Below, one piece after another: positions 1 through 8,426 of a DNA stretch of 64,000 nucleotides; the first letter of the stretch is position 1, and each line of letters starts with the position of its first letter. The notes under the pieces are model-generated. The model made no database searches and was not told where the DNA came from. It saw nothing but the letters and a program-made list of their open reading frames with translations. A program made the translations under genes and the position numbers. This DNA comes from Lewinellaceae bacterium (GTDB lineage Bacteria; Bacteroidota; Bacteroidia; Chitinophagales; Saprospiraceae), in assembly GCA_016716135.1 (NCBI GenBank), contig JADJWX010000005.1, forward strand, positions 62,001 through 126,000, given 5' to 3'.

Positions 1-337
1 AAATTGGACAAAGATAGTGCCTTGCGCGGGCTCTAAACACAATTGCTGATGTAGGTTTGCGGGTATGTCGGCCAACCAATACGGGATTAAACGAACAGTT
101 GGTTTAAAATAACGGCAGGGTGAGGCCCTTGCGGTATTTTGTTTTGAACTTTAAGTTACCCGGCAAATCACAGTGCCCGGAAAAATTTGCACATTTGCCC
201 TTTCTCCGGCAGTTAGCTGTTGGTTTTTGCCCGTCGGGTGTTTTTGAAAATGACATCCGGTCGGTTGTTGAAAAAAACAGAATTTGACTACCGGCAACCA
301 GTAAAACGATCACCAACCAAATTATGTAAAAACGCCT
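1..337. other. Upstream intergenic region, no supported gene
   Basis: No convincing gene is visible. Frame 1 is open from the window edge to a TAA at 34-36 and could be the last eleven codons of a gene lying to the left, but this is too short to support. A Bacteroidota-type -7 box, TAGGTTTG, lies at 52-59 and may drive the POT transporter that starts at 338, which would give a long leader. A 70-codon minus-strand reading frame (104-316) has no family resemblance and was not called. Confidence 0.4.
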
Positions 338-2221
338 ATGTCAGCACAGAAACACGAATTATTCGGACATCCGCGAGGACTGACCCTGCTCTTTTTCACG
401 GAAATGTGGGAGCGATTCAGCTACTACGGGATGCGGGCAATATTTACGCTCTACATGGTCAACGGGTTGCTTTTTTCCCGGGCCAAAGCCTCAGAAATTT
501 ACGGTAGTTACACCGGCCTGGTGTACCTGACTCCCCTGATCGGCGGCTATGTGGCCGACCGCTATTGGGGCAACCGGAAGTCCATCGTGGCTGGGGGTAT
601 TCTCATGGCTATTGGCCAGTTTTTTATGTTCGGGAGTGCTTCCATGTACCAAAACGTAGGTATGGCTACGGCGCTTTTATGGGCCGGTTTGATCTTTCTG
701 ATCATCGGAAATGGTTTTTTTAAACCGAATATTTCCTCCATGATCGGCCAGATGTATACCGAAAAGGATAAGCGCCGCGACGCTGCTTACACTATTTTTT
801 ACATGGGCATCAACCTTGGCGCTTTCCTTGCGCCGCTGGTCTGCGGCTTCCTTGGAGAGCGGTATGACGATGCCGGCACACCCTTGCCGGAATATTTTAA
901 GTGGGGCTTTCTGGCTGCCGGTATCGGTATGATCCTGGGTACGCTCTTGTTTCACGTAGAGAAAAACCGGTATGTGGTAGACCCCGAAGGAAACCCGATC
1001 GGTGATCTGCCCAACAAGGCCGTGGAAGCCAAATCGGGCGATGCGGCAGCCGCTGGCGGCGGCGGCCTGGATACCCGGCAGCTCCTGATGGGAGCCGGCT
1101 TGTCGGTCGCACTGTTTTTTGTTTTCTGGAAAGTATTGAGCTTCGACGTGATCGGGGCCATCATTTACGGTACCACTATTGCCATGATGGCTATGATTAT
1201 CACGGACTCCTCGCTGACAAAAATTGAGCGCGACCGGATCATCGTCATTTATGTCTCGGCCTTTTTTGTGGTCTTTTTCTGGGCAGCATTTGAGCAGGCC
1301 GGCGCTTCGCTGACCTTCTTTGCCGAAGAGCAAACGCAGCGCCAGATCGGGCTGAACATCCCGGTTTGGCTGGTGCATGTTGTCTCCCTGGGTTTGCTCG
1401 GTTTGTTGTATTGGGCATTTAATATTATCCGCCGCAATTTTGAAAAACTCGATGGCTTATCGCTGCTGCTGTATGTGTTTATCCTCGGCCCGGCACTGTT
1501 TTTAATTTATAAAAACATTGATTTGTTGACTACGGGCCAGGCGGCTATTTCTGCCGATACCATCCCGGCCAGTTTCTTCCAGTCGATCAATGCGGTATCC
1601 ATCGTTATTTTGGCGCCAATCACCGCCGCAATTTGGGTGGCGCTGGCCAAGCGCAAAGCCGAACCCAACTCCCTGATCAAGCAATCGCTGGGTTTGATCA
1701 TTCTGGCGCTGGGCTATGTCGTTATTGCCCTGGGCGTGAAAGGCCTGGGCCTCGACAGCAAGGTGAGCATGTTCTGGCTGGTGGCCTTGTATGTGATCCA
1801 TACGATCGGCGAACTTTGCTTGTCGCCGATTGGCTTGTCGCTGGTGTCCAAGTTGTCGCCCATGCGTTTTGTATCGCTGCTTTTCGGGGTTTGGTTTTTG
1901 GCAAACGCCGTAGCCAACAAAGCTGCTGGCCAACTCAGCGGCCTGTACCCGCCTGCCGGCCGGGAATACAAAATGGCACTGGACAACGGCATTGATGAAA
2001 CGACCTACCGCGGTATTCTGGAAGGAACCATTCAGCCCACTCCGGAACAGGTGGAAATCGCTACGGCGAATGCTATTCCGCTCGAATATCCCAACTTCTT
2101 CGGACCGGTTAAGGACCTGTATCAGTTCTTTATGATCTTCGTGATGATGGCAGGTGTGGCCGGCCTGATCCTGTTCCTGCTGTCGTTCCCGTTGCGACGA
2201 ATGATGCACGGAGCAGATTAA
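338..2221 (+). CDS. POT-family proton-dependent oligopeptide transporter
   Basis: This is a 627-residue inner-membrane carrier of the proton-dependent oligopeptide transporter (POT/PTR2) branch of the major facilitator superfamily, expected to import di- and tripeptides with protons. The N-terminus carries the family signature FFTEMWERFSYYGMRAI (residues 19-35), which contains the ExxER-x-YYG proton-coupling motif. About a dozen or more hydrophobic segments follow. The protein is longer than E. coli DtpA-type members (about 500), with an extended hydrophilic stretch near residues 205-250 and another near 550-600 before the last helix, as is common in Bacteroidota POT proteins. The ATG at 338 places the family motif at the usual distance. 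It is followed by a strong hairpin at 2231. The substrate itself cannot be read from the sequence. Confidence 0.93.
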   Translation: MSAQKHELFGHPRGLTLLFFTEMWERFSYYGMRAIFTLYMVNGLLFSRAKASEIYGSYTGLVYLTPLIGGYVADRYWGNRKSIVAGGILMAIGQFFMFGSASMYQNVGMATALLWAGLIFLIIGNGFFKPNISSMIGQMYTEKDKRRDAAYTIFYMGINLGAFLAPLVCGFLGERYDDAGTPLPEYFKWGFLAAGIGMILGTLLFHVEKNRYVVDPEGNPIGDLPNKAVEAKSGDAAAAGGGGLDTRQLLMGAGLSVALFFVFWKVLSFDVIGAIIYGTTIAMMAMIITDSSLTKIERDRIIVIYVSAFFVVFFWAAFEQAGASLTFFAEEQTQRQIGLNIPVWLVHVVSLGLLGLLYWAFNIIRRNFEKLDGLSLLLYVFILGPALFLIYKNIDLLTTGQAAISADTIPASFFQSINAVSIVILAPITAAIWVALAKRKAEPNSLIKQSLGLIILALGYVVIALGVKGLGLDSKVSMFWLVALYVIHTIGELCLSPIGLSLVSKLSPMRFVSLLFGVWFLANAVANKAAGQLSGLYPPAGREYKMALDNGIDETTYRGILEGTIQPTPEQVEIATANAIPLEYPNFFGPVKDLYQFFMIFVMMAGVAGLILFLLSFPLRRMMHGAD

Positions 2222-2230
2222 CGGCATAGT

Positions 2231-2302
2231 TTTTTCCACAGCCACCTAAAAAAGCTTGCAGACTAAGCATCTGCAAGCTTTTTTTAGGTGGCTGTGGAAA
2301 AA
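2231..2302. terminator. Long near-perfect hairpin between POT gene and recG
   Basis: A 32-base left arm (2231-2262) pairs with a 33-base right arm (2270-2302) across a 7-base loop, with a single-base bulge in an A/T tract. It begins 9 bases after the POT stop. The arms start and end with T5 and A5, so the structure is symmetrical and could stop transcription from either side. The arms are much longer than a usual intrinsic terminator, which suggests a small palindromic repeat that has taken that role. Confidence 0.7.
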
Positions 2303-2388
2303 TACGTGCTTAACACCCCGAAAAGTTTGCACCGGGAAGTCTCTCGTGGATGTGCATATTCGGCAATTCGGTTTAAAACAATTTCTGT

Positions 2389-2396
2389 TATATTTG
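2389..2396 (+). promoter_or_regulatory. Candidate -7 box of the recG promoter
   Basis: TATATTTG matches the Bacteroidota sigma-ABfr -7 consensus TAnnTTTG. It lies only 10 bases before the recG ATG, so the transcript would have almost no leader. No clear TTG -33 element is seen at the expected spacing. Confidence 0.4.
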
Positions 2397-2406
2397 CTGC
2401 CCCACC

Positions 2407-4509
2407 ATGCCGCTAGACACCGCCATAGAATACCTGAAAGGCGTAGGCCCGCAGCGCGCCGAGGTGCTCAAAAAAGAGCTCGGGATATTTACATTTGGTG
2501 ACCTGCTGTTCCACTTTCCTTTTCGTTATATCGACCGGACGAGGTTTCACAGCGTGCGAGACATTCGTACGGAAGGCGAACTGTACCAGGTAAAAGGCAT
2601 TCTGCGCCGCCTGGAAACGGTGGGCACCGGCCGTGCCAAACGGCTGACCGGCACCCTGCGCGACGAAACCGGCGCCATCGAACTCATCTGGTTTCAGGGT
2701 GCGCAATGGCTGGAGCGCAACCTTCAGGTAGGCAAGGAATACGTGCTGTTTGGCCGGGCCAGCCAGTTCAACGGTAAGTTCAATATCCCGCACCCGGAAC
2801 TGGAAGAGTTAACACCCGACACTGCCCAATCGGCCCGCACTTTTGACCCCGTTTACCCTTCCACCGATAAACTTACCCAAAAAGGCCTCGACGCCAAGGG
2901 CCTCCGCAAGTTGATGCGTACGCTGTTGGATGGGCTTCTGCGCGCCGATTTGCCCGAAACCCTGCCCGGTTTTTTATTGGAGGGCTTTCGCCTGGTTTCC
3001 CGTTGGGATGCACTGCGCCACATTCATTTTCCGGAAAACCAGCAGGAACTGGATGCGGCTACCCGCCGGTTGAAATTTGAAGAATTGTTTTTTTTACAAC
3101 TGCGCCTGCTGCAAATCCGCCGCCGCCGGAAAGACGCCAGCAAGGGCTTTGCGTTTGATAAAATCGGTGATTATTTCAACAGTTTTTACCACGACAAACT
3201 CCCCTTTGAACTTACCGGCGCCCAAAAACGGGTGATCAAAGAAATTCGCGCCGATTTGGCCGCAGGCCAGCAAATGAACCGCCTGGTGCAGGGTGATGTC
3301 GGGTCCGGAAAAACGGTGGTCGCGCTGATGTGCATGCTCATCGCCATCGACAACGGTTTTCAGGCTTGCCTGATGGCGCCGACGGAAATTCTGGCCCAGC
3401 AGCATTTTACCAACATTACCGAACTGGTGGGCGACCTGGGCATCAACGTCGGTTTTCTTAGCGGCTCGGTAAAAGGCAAAAAACGGGCGGCCATCCTGGA
3501 GCAACTCGCTTCGGGCGAACTGCACATCGTCGTCGGCACCCATGCACTGATCGAAGACTGGGTGGTGTTCCAAAACCTGGGCCTGGCGATCATCGACGAG
3601 CAGCACCGCTTCGGCGTTGAGCAACGGGCGGCATTGTGGAAAAAAGGCGCCGGGCTGCCACCGCATGTGCTGGTGATGACCGCCACCCCAATCCCGCGTA
3701 CCCTGGCCATGACCCTCTATGGCGACCTCGATGTGTCGGCGATCGATGAAATGCCGCCAGGGCGCAAACCCATCACGACCATCCACAAAACCGAACACCA
3801 CCGCTTGCGTGTGCAGGGATTCATGCGCGAGGAAATTGCCAAGGGCCGGCAGATCTACGTGGTGTACCCCATGATCGAAGAAACCGAGAAAGCCGATATG
3901 CTCAACCTCATGAGCGGCTTCGAAGCGCTGAGCCGCGACTTTCCACAGCCGGAATACCAGATCAGCATCGTGCACGGCAAAATGAAAGCGGCCGACAAGG
4001 AGTTTGAAATGCAGCGATTTGTCAAAGGCGAGACGCACATCATGGTGGCCACCACGGTGATCGAAGTTGGCGTGAACGTACCGAATGCTTCGGTGATGGT
4101 CATCGAAAATGCCGAGCGGTTTGGCCTGAGCCAGCTGCACCAGTTGCGGGGTCGGGTGGGCCGCGGCGCCGAGCAGTCGTACTGCATTTTGCTAACCGGG
4201 TACAAACTCAGCGCCGATGGCCGGGAGCGCGTCCAGACCATGGTGCGCACCAACGACGGTTTTGAAATTGCCGAAGTGGACCTGCGCCTGCGCGGTCCCG
4301 GCAACATGGAGGGCACCCAGCAGAGCGGCATGCTCCGCTTCCTGATCGCCGACCTGGGTCGCGACGGGCAAATCCTGACTGCCGCACGGGATATTGCCGC
4401 GCGCATTCTGGAAGACGACCCCGCCCTGGCAAAGCCCGAAAATACCCGCTTACGCCTGCATCTGGAAGCGACTGGGAAAGCGGCACAGGTGTGGAGTCGG
4501 ATTAGCTAA
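2407..4509 (+). CDS. recG: ATP-dependent DNA helicase RecG
   Basis: RecG remodels stalled replication forks and branch-migrates Holliday junctions. The 700-residue length is typical. An N-terminal wedge/OB region (about residues 1-230) precedes the superfamily-2 helicase core: Walker A GDVGSGKT at 296-303, DEQH-type Walker B near 397-400, the TATPIPRTL motif, and the C-terminal QLHQLRGRVGRG motif VI. The TATIEVGVNVPNA-like motif V is also present. The ATG at 2407 follows a candidate -7 box and starts the conserved wedge-domain sequence, where PLDTAIEYLKGVGPQRA is the usual RecG opening. The gene seems to be transcribed alone, because a further -7 box follows before the next gene. Confidence 0.97.
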   Translation: MPLDTAIEYLKGVGPQRAEVLKKELGIFTFGDLLFHFPFRYIDRTRFHSVRDIRTEGELYQVKGILRRLETVGTGRAKRLTGTLRDETGAIELIWFQGAQWLERNLQVGKEYVLFGRASQFNGKFNIPHPELEELTPDTAQSARTFDPVYPSTDKLTQKGLDAKGLRKLMRTLLDGLLRADLPETLPGFLLEGFRLVSRWDALRHIHFPENQQELDAATRRLKFEELFFLQLRLLQIRRRRKDASKGFAFDKIGDYFNSFYHDKLPFELTGAQKRVIKEIRADLAAGQQMNRLVQGDVGSGKTVVALMCMLIAIDNGFQACLMAPTEILAQQHFTNITELVGDLGINVGFLSGSVKGKKRAAILEQLASGELHIVVGTHALIEDWVVFQNLGLAIIDEQHRFGVEQRAALWKKGAGLPPHVLVMTATPIPRTLAMTLYGDLDVSAIDEMPPGRKPITTIHKTEHHRLRVQGFMREEIAKGRQIYVVYPMIEETEKADMLNLMSGFEALSRDFPQPEYQISIVHGKMKAADKEFEMQRFVKGETHIMVATTVIEVGVNVPNASVMVIENAERFGLSQLHQLRGRVGRGAEQSYCILLTGYKLSADGRERVQTMVRTNDGFEIAEVDLRLRGPGNMEGTQQSGMLRFLIADLGRDGQILTAARDIAARILEDDPALAKPENTRLRLHLEATGKAAQVWSRIS

Positions 4510-4514
4510 AAAAC

Positions 4515-4522
4515 TATCTTTG
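4515..4522 (+). promoter_or_regulatory. Candidate -7 box for the DUF1761-like gene
   Basis: TATCTTTG fits TAnnTTTG and starts 6 bases after the recG stop, 33 bases before the next ATG. It suggests that the small membrane protein has its own promoter. Confidence 0.4.
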
Positions 4523-4554
4523 CCCGCACGTTCACTAAAAAAACAGCGGATATT

Positions 4555-4956
4555 ATGAAAACAAACTACCTCGCGCTGCTTGCCTGCGGTGTTGCGAACG
4601 CATTGTTGAGCATGGGTTGGTTTGGCATTTTTGCCGACAAATGGATGGCCGGGCACGGCATTACCCGGGAAATGGTGGATGGCATGGAATATCCGGGCGT
4701 GGCCTACGGATTGAGTTTTGCAGTTGCCCTGGTGACTGCCTGGATTTTGCACTGGCTGTTTCAACGTATGCGCGTGCAGGATTGGTTGGACGGCGCAAAA
4801 ACCGGAGCCTTAATCGGTACATTTGGCCTTCTGGGTACCCTGGTTGGCAACATGTTCGCACTGAAACCCTGGGATCTCAGCCTGGTCGACGGCGGTTTTA
4901 TTTTGCTGCAATTTGCCGTATTCGGCGCCATACTCGGCGGCTGGCAAAAACAGTAA
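4555..4956 (+). CDS. Small four-helix membrane protein, DUF1761-like
   Basis: A 133-residue integral membrane protein with about four hydrophobic segments (near residues 5-25, 48-68, 85-103 and 112-130). The N-terminal pattern, with small residues, an aromatic pair (GWFG) and KWMAGHG after the first helix, resembles the DUF1761 family, whose function is unknown. No catalytic motif is seen. Its own candidate promoter precedes it, and the next gene starts after a structured, repeat-containing spacer. The family call is by pattern only. Confidence 0.6.
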   Translation: MKTNYLALLACGVANALLSMGWFGIFADKWMAGHGITREMVDGMEYPGVAYGLSFAVALVTAWILHWLFQRMRVQDWLDGAKTGALIGTFGLLGTLVGNMFALKPWDLSLVDGGFILLQFAVFGAILGGWQKQ

Positions 4957-4997
4957 GTTCCGCTTGTATTTAAAAAAACCGGATAGTGCCAAAAATT

Positions 4998-5068
4998 GAG
5001 TGATGACTTCAATCTAAGCCACTGTAGATGAATCAAGTATTCATCATTCATCACTCATCATTTATCAT
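4998..5068. repeat. Nested hairpin and heptamer repeats before truC
   Basis: GAGTGATGA (4998-5006) pairs with TCATCACTC (5048-5056), and inside it GATGAAT (5027-5033) pairs with ATTCATC (5039-5045). The right side is made of four copies of a 7-mer close to TCATCAT (5041-5068), ending 11 bases before the truC start. It may end the upstream transcript or form a leader structure. Copy-number change by slippage is possible. Confidence 0.55.
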
Positions 5069-5079
5069 TTTAAACGCCC

Positions 5080-5787
5080 GTGCAACTCGATATCCTGTTC
5101 GAAGACCCGCATTTCATCGCGATCAACAAACCCCAGGGCATGCTGGTGCATGCCTCAAAAATCAGCGAAGACAGCGTGTTTGTCCTGCAAACTCTGCGCG
5201 ATCAGATCGGCGCCCCGGTATTCACCATACACCGGCTCGACCGGGCGACTTCAGGCGTTTTGATTTATGGCAAAAGCAGTGCGGATGCCGAGTTGCTGGC
5301 TGAATATTTCCGGGAGAAAACCATTGAAAAAAAATACCTCGCCATCGTGCGCGGCTGGCCCGAAGCATCGGGAACGATTGACTACGCGGTGCGTGACCAG
5401 GACAAACCCAACGCCGAATTTTTACCCGCCCGAACCCACTTCCGCTGCCTGGGCAAAAGCGAGGTGCCACATGCCATCGGCAAAAAATACCCGACCGCCC
5501 GTTTTGCGCTGGTAGAGGCCGAACCCGAAACCGGGCGCCGGCACCAGATCCGCAAACATTTTGCCCATATCCTGCACCCGGTAATCGGCGACAAGCGCCA
5601 CGGGGACAACAAACACAACGCGTATTTCTGGAAAACCCTGGAACTTCCACGCATGTTTTTGCATGCCTGGGCGCTGTCGTTCAAGCATCCTGTTTCCGGG
5701 GTGCCTGTGCGGATTCGGGCCCCGCTCGACGCGTTGTTTCAAAAAACGTTGCTTGTCCTGGATTTGGCAAAATTTTCCCCAATTTAG
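5080..5787 (+). CDS. truC: RNA pseudouridine synthase, TruC/RluA family
   Basis: A 235-residue member of the RluA superfamily, which isomerises uridine to pseudouridine. The catalytic motif HRLDRATSGVL (about residues 49-59) contains the nucleophilic Asp, and ETGRRHQIRKHFAHI (about 149-163) is the second family motif. The long segment between the motifs and the tail PRMFLHAWALSF resemble TruC, which modifies U65 of certain tRNAs. The start is a GTG, since no ATG opens the frame nearby and the conserved LFEDPHFIAINKP begins a few residues later. The TruC assignment over other RluA members is probable rather than certain. Confidence 0.82.
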   Translation: MQLDILFEDPHFIAINKPQGMLVHASKISEDSVFVLQTLRDQIGAPVFTIHRLDRATSGVLIYGKSSADAELLAEYFREKTIEKKYLAIVRGWPEASGTIDYAVRDQDKPNAEFLPARTHFRCLGKSEVPHAIGKKYPTARFALVEAEPETGRRHQIRKHFAHILHPVIGDKRHGDNKHNAYFWKTLELPRMFLHAWALSFKHPVSGVPVRIRAPLDALFQKTLLVLDLAKFSPI

Positions 5788-5807
5788 CCCGGCGAAAACA
5801 CCACATC

Positions 5808-6755
5808 ATGCGCCCGTTCCTGCTCCTTTTTTTCCTGCTTACCTGTTACCACCTGCCTGCTCAAACGCCGCAGGAAGCCCGGGTAGGTATCTACCTGATG
5901 AACCTGTACGACCTCAACATGGACGAGCACTCGTTCTACGCCGATTTCTACATCTGGTTCAAATGGAAGGGGGAAATTGACCCTACGGAAATCGAGTTTG
6001 TCAACCAGGTGGAAAAATGGAGCCTGACTTCGGCGCCTTCCGGCGATGGCAGCGACAGTTTGTTGTCCGACGGCACCAACTACCGGATCTTCCGCGTGGA
6101 GGGGCGTTTTTTTCACTCGTTCATGCTCAACCATTTTCCGCTCGACGAGCACGACCTGACTATCCAAATTGAAAATCCGGAGTACGACGCCAACGAACTC
6201 GTGTACCTGCCCGACACCTCCGGAGCGGCCATTCGCCACAGTCTGCAGCTGGTCGGCTGGGAAATGCAGCGCGCCAGCCTGCAACCCTTTGAAAACGACT
6301 ACCGCACCAACTTTGGCAACCCGGATGAAAATGCCTGCGTGTACAACCAGTTGGTGTACACCATCCGGCTCGCCCGCCCGATCACCTATTTCCTCCTGAA
6401 AATGATGCTGCCCCTGGCGGTTGTCATGCTCATCAGCATCGGCGCGCTCATTTTGCATCCTTCGTATATCGACATGCGCGCTTCGTTGCCCATTGGCGGT
6501 CTGCTTACGGCGGTGTTTCTCCAGCAATCGTACAGCGATGCCTTGCCTGACACCGGCTACATGGTGCTGATGGATAAAATTTACCTGCTGGCTTATACGC
6601 TGATTTCGCTCGTGCTGTTGCGGGTGATCCGCAGTGGCAATTTACTGGTGGGCGCCGGAGCAGCGCCGGTGGAAAAAATCATGCAACGCGAACGGCGGCT
6701 GGCGGTTATTTTTCTGTTGGGATTTTTTCTGGGTGTCTTGATCCTATGCCTTTGA
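5808..6755 (+). CDS. Prokaryotic pentameric ligand-gated ion channel (Cys-loop type)
   Basis: A 315-residue relative of the bacterial pentameric ligand-gated channels GLIC and ELIC, and so of animal Cys-loop receptors. It has a signal peptide (MRPFLLLFFLLTCYHLPAQ), then a beta-rich extracellular domain with the typical YADFYIWFKW strand and a Cys-loop equivalent without cysteines, FPLDEHDLTI (about 110-119). Four helices follow: M1 about 195-217, the pore helix M2 about 222-244 (SLPIGGLLTAVFLQQ), the SDALPDTGYMVLMDK M2-M3 loop that is a family hallmark, M3 about 255-276 and M4 at the C-terminus. The M3-M4 loop is short, as in bacteria. It starts 21 bases after truC. The ligand and ion selectivity cannot be read from the sequence. 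Confidence 0.85.
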   Translation: MRPFLLLFFLLTCYHLPAQTPQEARVGIYLMNLYDLNMDEHSFYADFYIWFKWKGEIDPTEIEFVNQVEKWSLTSAPSGDGSDSLLSDGTNYRIFRVEGRFFHSFMLNHFPLDEHDLTIQIENPEYDANELVYLPDTSGAAIRHSLQLVGWEMQRASLQPFENDYRTNFGNPDENACVYNQLVYTIRLARPITYFLLKMMLPLAVVMLISIGALILHPSYIDMRASLPIGGLLTAVFLQQSYSDALPDTGYMVLMDKIYLLAYTLISLVLLRVIRSGNLLVGAGAAPVEKIMQRERRLAVIFLLGFFLGVLILCL

Positions 6756-6841
6756 GCGGCTCTTTACCGCTGGATTTTGCTAAACCATATCTACCCCAGC
6801 ACTTTTGTGCGGAATTTATTTTTCATCTAAACCAGCGAATC

Positions 6842-7342
6842 ATGAAACGCAATGAATTTTTAAAAGGCCTGGGTCTGGTTGGCGCCGGCACGCTGCTTGC
6901 CAACCCGATTGCCAAAAAGGCCAACGCATCGAACAAAAAAGCGATGGCCCCGTCGGACAGCTGCGTGCTGATCCCAACCGAGATGGCGGGCCCTTTTCCT
7001 TTGGACTTGACCGAAAACCCCACATTTTTCCGCCAGGATGTCCGGGAAAACAAAACCGGCGTGCAGCTCAAATTGGGGCAGAACTTTCCCAATCCGTTCA
7101 ATGGGGAAACCAGCATCCCGTTCAACCTGACTAATCGCTCGGACGTTCAAATTGATCTGTTCAACCTCGATGGAAAAAAGGTGGCGACGATAAACCAGGG
7201 CAGCCTGCTGGCCGGTGACCAAACGGTAGTGGTTAATACAAAAGCCCTGGGGCTGGCTACCAACAATTACATCTACCAAATCCAGGTGACCAACGAAAAC
7301 GGCACCTTCCGGCAGTGTAAAATGATGTCGGCTGCGCGGTGA
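6842..7342 (+). CDS. Core-deleted intradiol dioxygenase-like protein with T9SS sorting domain
   Basis: A 166-residue secreted protein made of two ends of a longer family. Residues 1-30 are a Tat/Sec-like signal (MKRNEFLKGLGLVGAGTLL). Residues 36-70 (CVLIPTEMAGPFPLD and the following RQDVRENKTGVQL) match the N-terminal leader of Bacteroidota intradiol ring-cleavage dioxygenases. From residue 77 (LGQNFPNPFNGETSIPF) the chain is a T9SS type A C-terminal sorting domain. The roughly 200-residue catalytic beta-sandwich with its iron-binding Tyr/His residues, expected between them, is absent, yet the frame is intact. It should be exported and anchored but cannot be a dioxygenase. An earlier start at 6746 would add an unlikely extension before the signal sequence. 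Confidence 0.75.
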   Translation: MKRNEFLKGLGLVGAGTLLANPIAKKANASNKKAMAPSDSCVLIPTEMAGPFPLDLTENPTFFRQDVRENKTGVQLKLGQNFPNPFNGETSIPFNLTNRSDVQIDLFNLDGKKVATINQGSLLAGDQTVVVNTKALGLATNNYIYQIQVTNENGTFRQCKMMSAAR

Positions 7343-7387
7343 AAACGCCGGTTCAGAGCACGTTTCATAATTGAATTCATCACGTAA

Positions 7388-7465
7388 AGTCGGGCTTCCC
7401 TGCACTTGGTTCATGGCAATATCATCGTAGATAGTTGCCGGTTTGCAGGGATGGCCCGGCTTTTT
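7388..7465 (+). terminator. Intrinsic terminator after the dioxygenase-like gene
   Basis: AGTCGGGC plus CCCTGCA on the left (from 7388) pair with TGCAGGG plus GCCCGGCT on the right (to 7460), followed by T5 at 7461-7465. The loop is long, about 40 bases. It lies 45 bases after the stop codon and points to plus-strand termination. Confidence 0.6.
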
Positions 7466-7571
7466 GTATTGTGGCAAAACCAGCGTTGACATTTTTTGTT
7501 TTAAAATAAGGTCTAAAGACAGGAAATGCCAAGGAATATTTGCAGATTTGGGGTTTAAAGCATAAAGAACG

Positions 7572-8426
7572 ATGCCTACATTAAAAAAGCAGCTGGATGA
7601 AGTTCTAAATAAAATTGATCAAAAAAATGCTGAACTGGCAGCGTTAAAGCCATTGGCGTATGATCAAGAGGAACGGTTGTGGAAAAAATTCCGCTTGGAA
7701 TGGAACTATAATTCAAATCACATCGAAGGGAATACGCTTACTTATCAGGAAACCGAACTATACCTGATATTCGATCAAACACCGACAAACCCGCATACAG
7801 GCAGAGAATTGGAAGAAATGAAAGCGCATGATGTGGCGGTGGAATTGATCCGTCAATGGGCATCTGACCCGAATCGTCAACTTACTGAAGCAGATATTCG
7901 TGAATTGAATAAAACAATTTTAGTCAGACCATTTTGGAAGGATGCGGAAACTTCAGACGGCCAAAAAACTAGGCGTCAAATTCAGATTGGAGAGTACAAA
8001 CAACATCCTAATCATGTACGGTTGCCTAACAATGAAATTTTCCGATATGCTGAGCCAGCCGATGTGCCGCAGAAAATGGGTGAACTGCTTGAGTGGTATC
8101 GAACCGAAGGTTCCAATCTTCATCCAATTATTACAGCGGCCCTATTACATTATCGTTTTGTAAGAATCCATCCTTTTGATGACGGCAATGGCCGGATTTC
8201 CCGCCTACTGCTTAACTACCATCTTTTGCGGAATAACCTGCCCCCCTTGGTCATCAAATCTGCTGACAAACAAAATTATCTTTTTGCTTTACAAAAAGCG
8301 GATGTGGGCGATTTGGATGCATTTTGTATTTATGTTGCAGAGCAACTATTGTGGTCTTTGGATTTATCTATTAAAGCAGCTAAGGGAGAAAGTATAGAGG
8401 AAATTGGGGATTGGGAAAAGAGGTGA
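7572..8426 (+). CDS. Fic/DOC family protein, frameshifted at its end
   Basis: This encodes a Fic-domain protein of the type that transfers AMP or another nucleotide part to a target protein. The catalytic loop HPFDDGNGRI begins at His200 and fits HPFxxGNGR. The N-terminal helix holds S48-N-H-I-E52-G53, the SxxxEG motif by which class II Fic proteins inhibit themselves. The frame ends at a TGA just after GDWEKR. The next frame continues with VNLLKRYLENE, the expected continuation (DWEKEVNLLKRYL) if one base were restored near 8417-8423. The gene is clearly more AT-rich and uses different codons from its neighbours, which suggests acquisition by transfer. No toxin-antitoxin partner is seen. Confidence 0.85.
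   Translation: MPTLKKQLDEVLNKIDQKNAELAALKPLAYDQEERLWKKFRLEWNYNSNHIEGNTLTYQETELYLIFDQTPTNPHTGRELEEMKAHDVAVELIRQWASDPNRQLTEADIRELNKTILVRPFWKDAETSDGQKTRRQIQIGEYKQHPNHVRLPNNEIFRYAEPADVPQKMGELLEWYRTEGSNLHPIITAALLHYRFVRIHPFDDGNGRISRLLLNYHLLRNNLPPLVIKSADKQNYLFALQKADVGDLDAFCIYVAEQLLWSLDLSIKAAKGESIEEIGDWEKR

Noticed and set aside
104..316. 70-codon minus-strand frame at the left end
   Set aside because: A hydrophobic start followed by mixed composition; no motif, and it would overlap a candidate promoter region only by chance.
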